Assembly (NCBI RefSeq): GCF_001638985.1
Contig: NW_017265141.1
Span: 248,001 to 312,000 of the forward strand
Source: Phycomyces blakesleeanus NRRL 1555(-)
Taxonomy: Eukaryota > Mucoromycota > Mucoromycetes > Mucorales > Phycomycetaceae
Length of the DNA: 64,000 bases
Direction: 5' to 3'
Below are positions 63,728 through 64,000 of the stretch, in pieces. Made by a program: the position numbers and the translations under genes. The notes under the pieces were generated by a model. That model was not told the origin of the DNA, ran no database searches, and saw nothing but the letters and a program-made list of their open reading frames with translations. Numbering within the stretch: the stretch's first letter is position 1; the number at the start of each line of letters is the position of its first letter.

Positions 63728-64000
63728 ATCATCATCATCATCGACTTGGTCATCAGGAATAAGAATGTCGACGATAATCAAGACGAAGACGACAGTAGCA
63801 GCATATTATTAAATAAATATATACATATATAAAACAATGGTTTATTTATTTTTTTACGCGTATGTGTATGTGTGTGTGTGTGCGTGCTTGAATCATTGGC
63901 ATTTTTTTTTTTGGATATTGTTATTATTATTAGGATCTATATTATATGAGTGTTCACTGTGTTTTGAAAAAAATCAAAACATACAATGAAATAGAAAAAG
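63728..64000. other. RPL17 3' flank
   Basis: 3' untranslated and downstream sequence with an ATC repeat after the stop and a GT-rich stretch at about 63856-63882. No gene is seen before the window ends. Confidence 0.5.

Overview
The window is a eukaryotic, AT-rich (roughly two-thirds A+T by eye), intron-dense chromosomal segment. It is most likely from an early-diverging fungus of the Mucoromycota (Mucorales-type). Reasons: protein-coding genes are split by many short GT-AG (occasionally GC-AG) introns of about 50-290 bp; the protein set is fungal (QCR6, AIM24, AzgA-type permease, FPK1/nrc-2-type kinase, Seb1/Nrd1-like factor); and there is a TnpB/Fanzor-like gene whose C-terminal motif set I associate with Mucorales genomes. 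No rRNA, tRNA or CRISPR array was seen. All exon coordinates below were built by hand. Total CDS length was checked to be divisible by three for every multi-exon model except the low-confidence ones where noted.

Layout. 0-8.1 kb: RPL43 (+), AIM24 (-), DCN1 (+), QCR6 (+), calponin/transgelin (+). 8.3-12.3 kb: eIF5B (-). 13.4-17.1 kb: a four-exon TnpB/Fanzor-like RuvC nuclease gene (+), followed 160 bp later by a 294-bp fold-back MITE with TAA target-site duplications. 17.5-20 kb: mostly empty, with a low-confidence small gene. 20.0-22.5 kb: a Ras gene (+) and a Rap/Rsr1-type gene (-), tail to tail. 22.5-27.2 kb: gene-poor AT-rich DNA with possible coding relics. 27.2-28.6 kb: F-box/LRR protein (-). 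31.2-36.4 kb: Pom1/DYRK2-class kinase (+). 36.8-38.8 kb: RED/IK splicing factor (-). 39.4-44.2 kb: Seb1/Nrd1/SCAF-like CID-RRM-RS protein (-). 45.2-47.5 kb: UBXN4-like UBX protein (-). 49.0-51.6 kb: FPK1/nrc-2 AGC kinase (+). 52.5-54.7 kb: ARP2 (-). 57.3-59.7 kb: AzgA-type purine permease (-). 60.0-61.6 kb: a tentative small gene (-). 63.0-63.7 kb: RPL17/uL22 (+).

The genes are mainly housekeeping and do not form a pathway cluster. Several touch related themes: translation (RPL43, RPL17, eIF5B), RNA processing (RED, Seb1-like), actin and polarity (ARP2, calponin, Ras, Rsr1, Pom1-like, FPK1-like), and ubiquitin/UBL biology (DCN1, UBX, F-box). The accessory part of most interest is 13.4-17.5 kb, where an RNA-guided-nuclease-like transposon gene sits next to a non-autonomous fold-back element.
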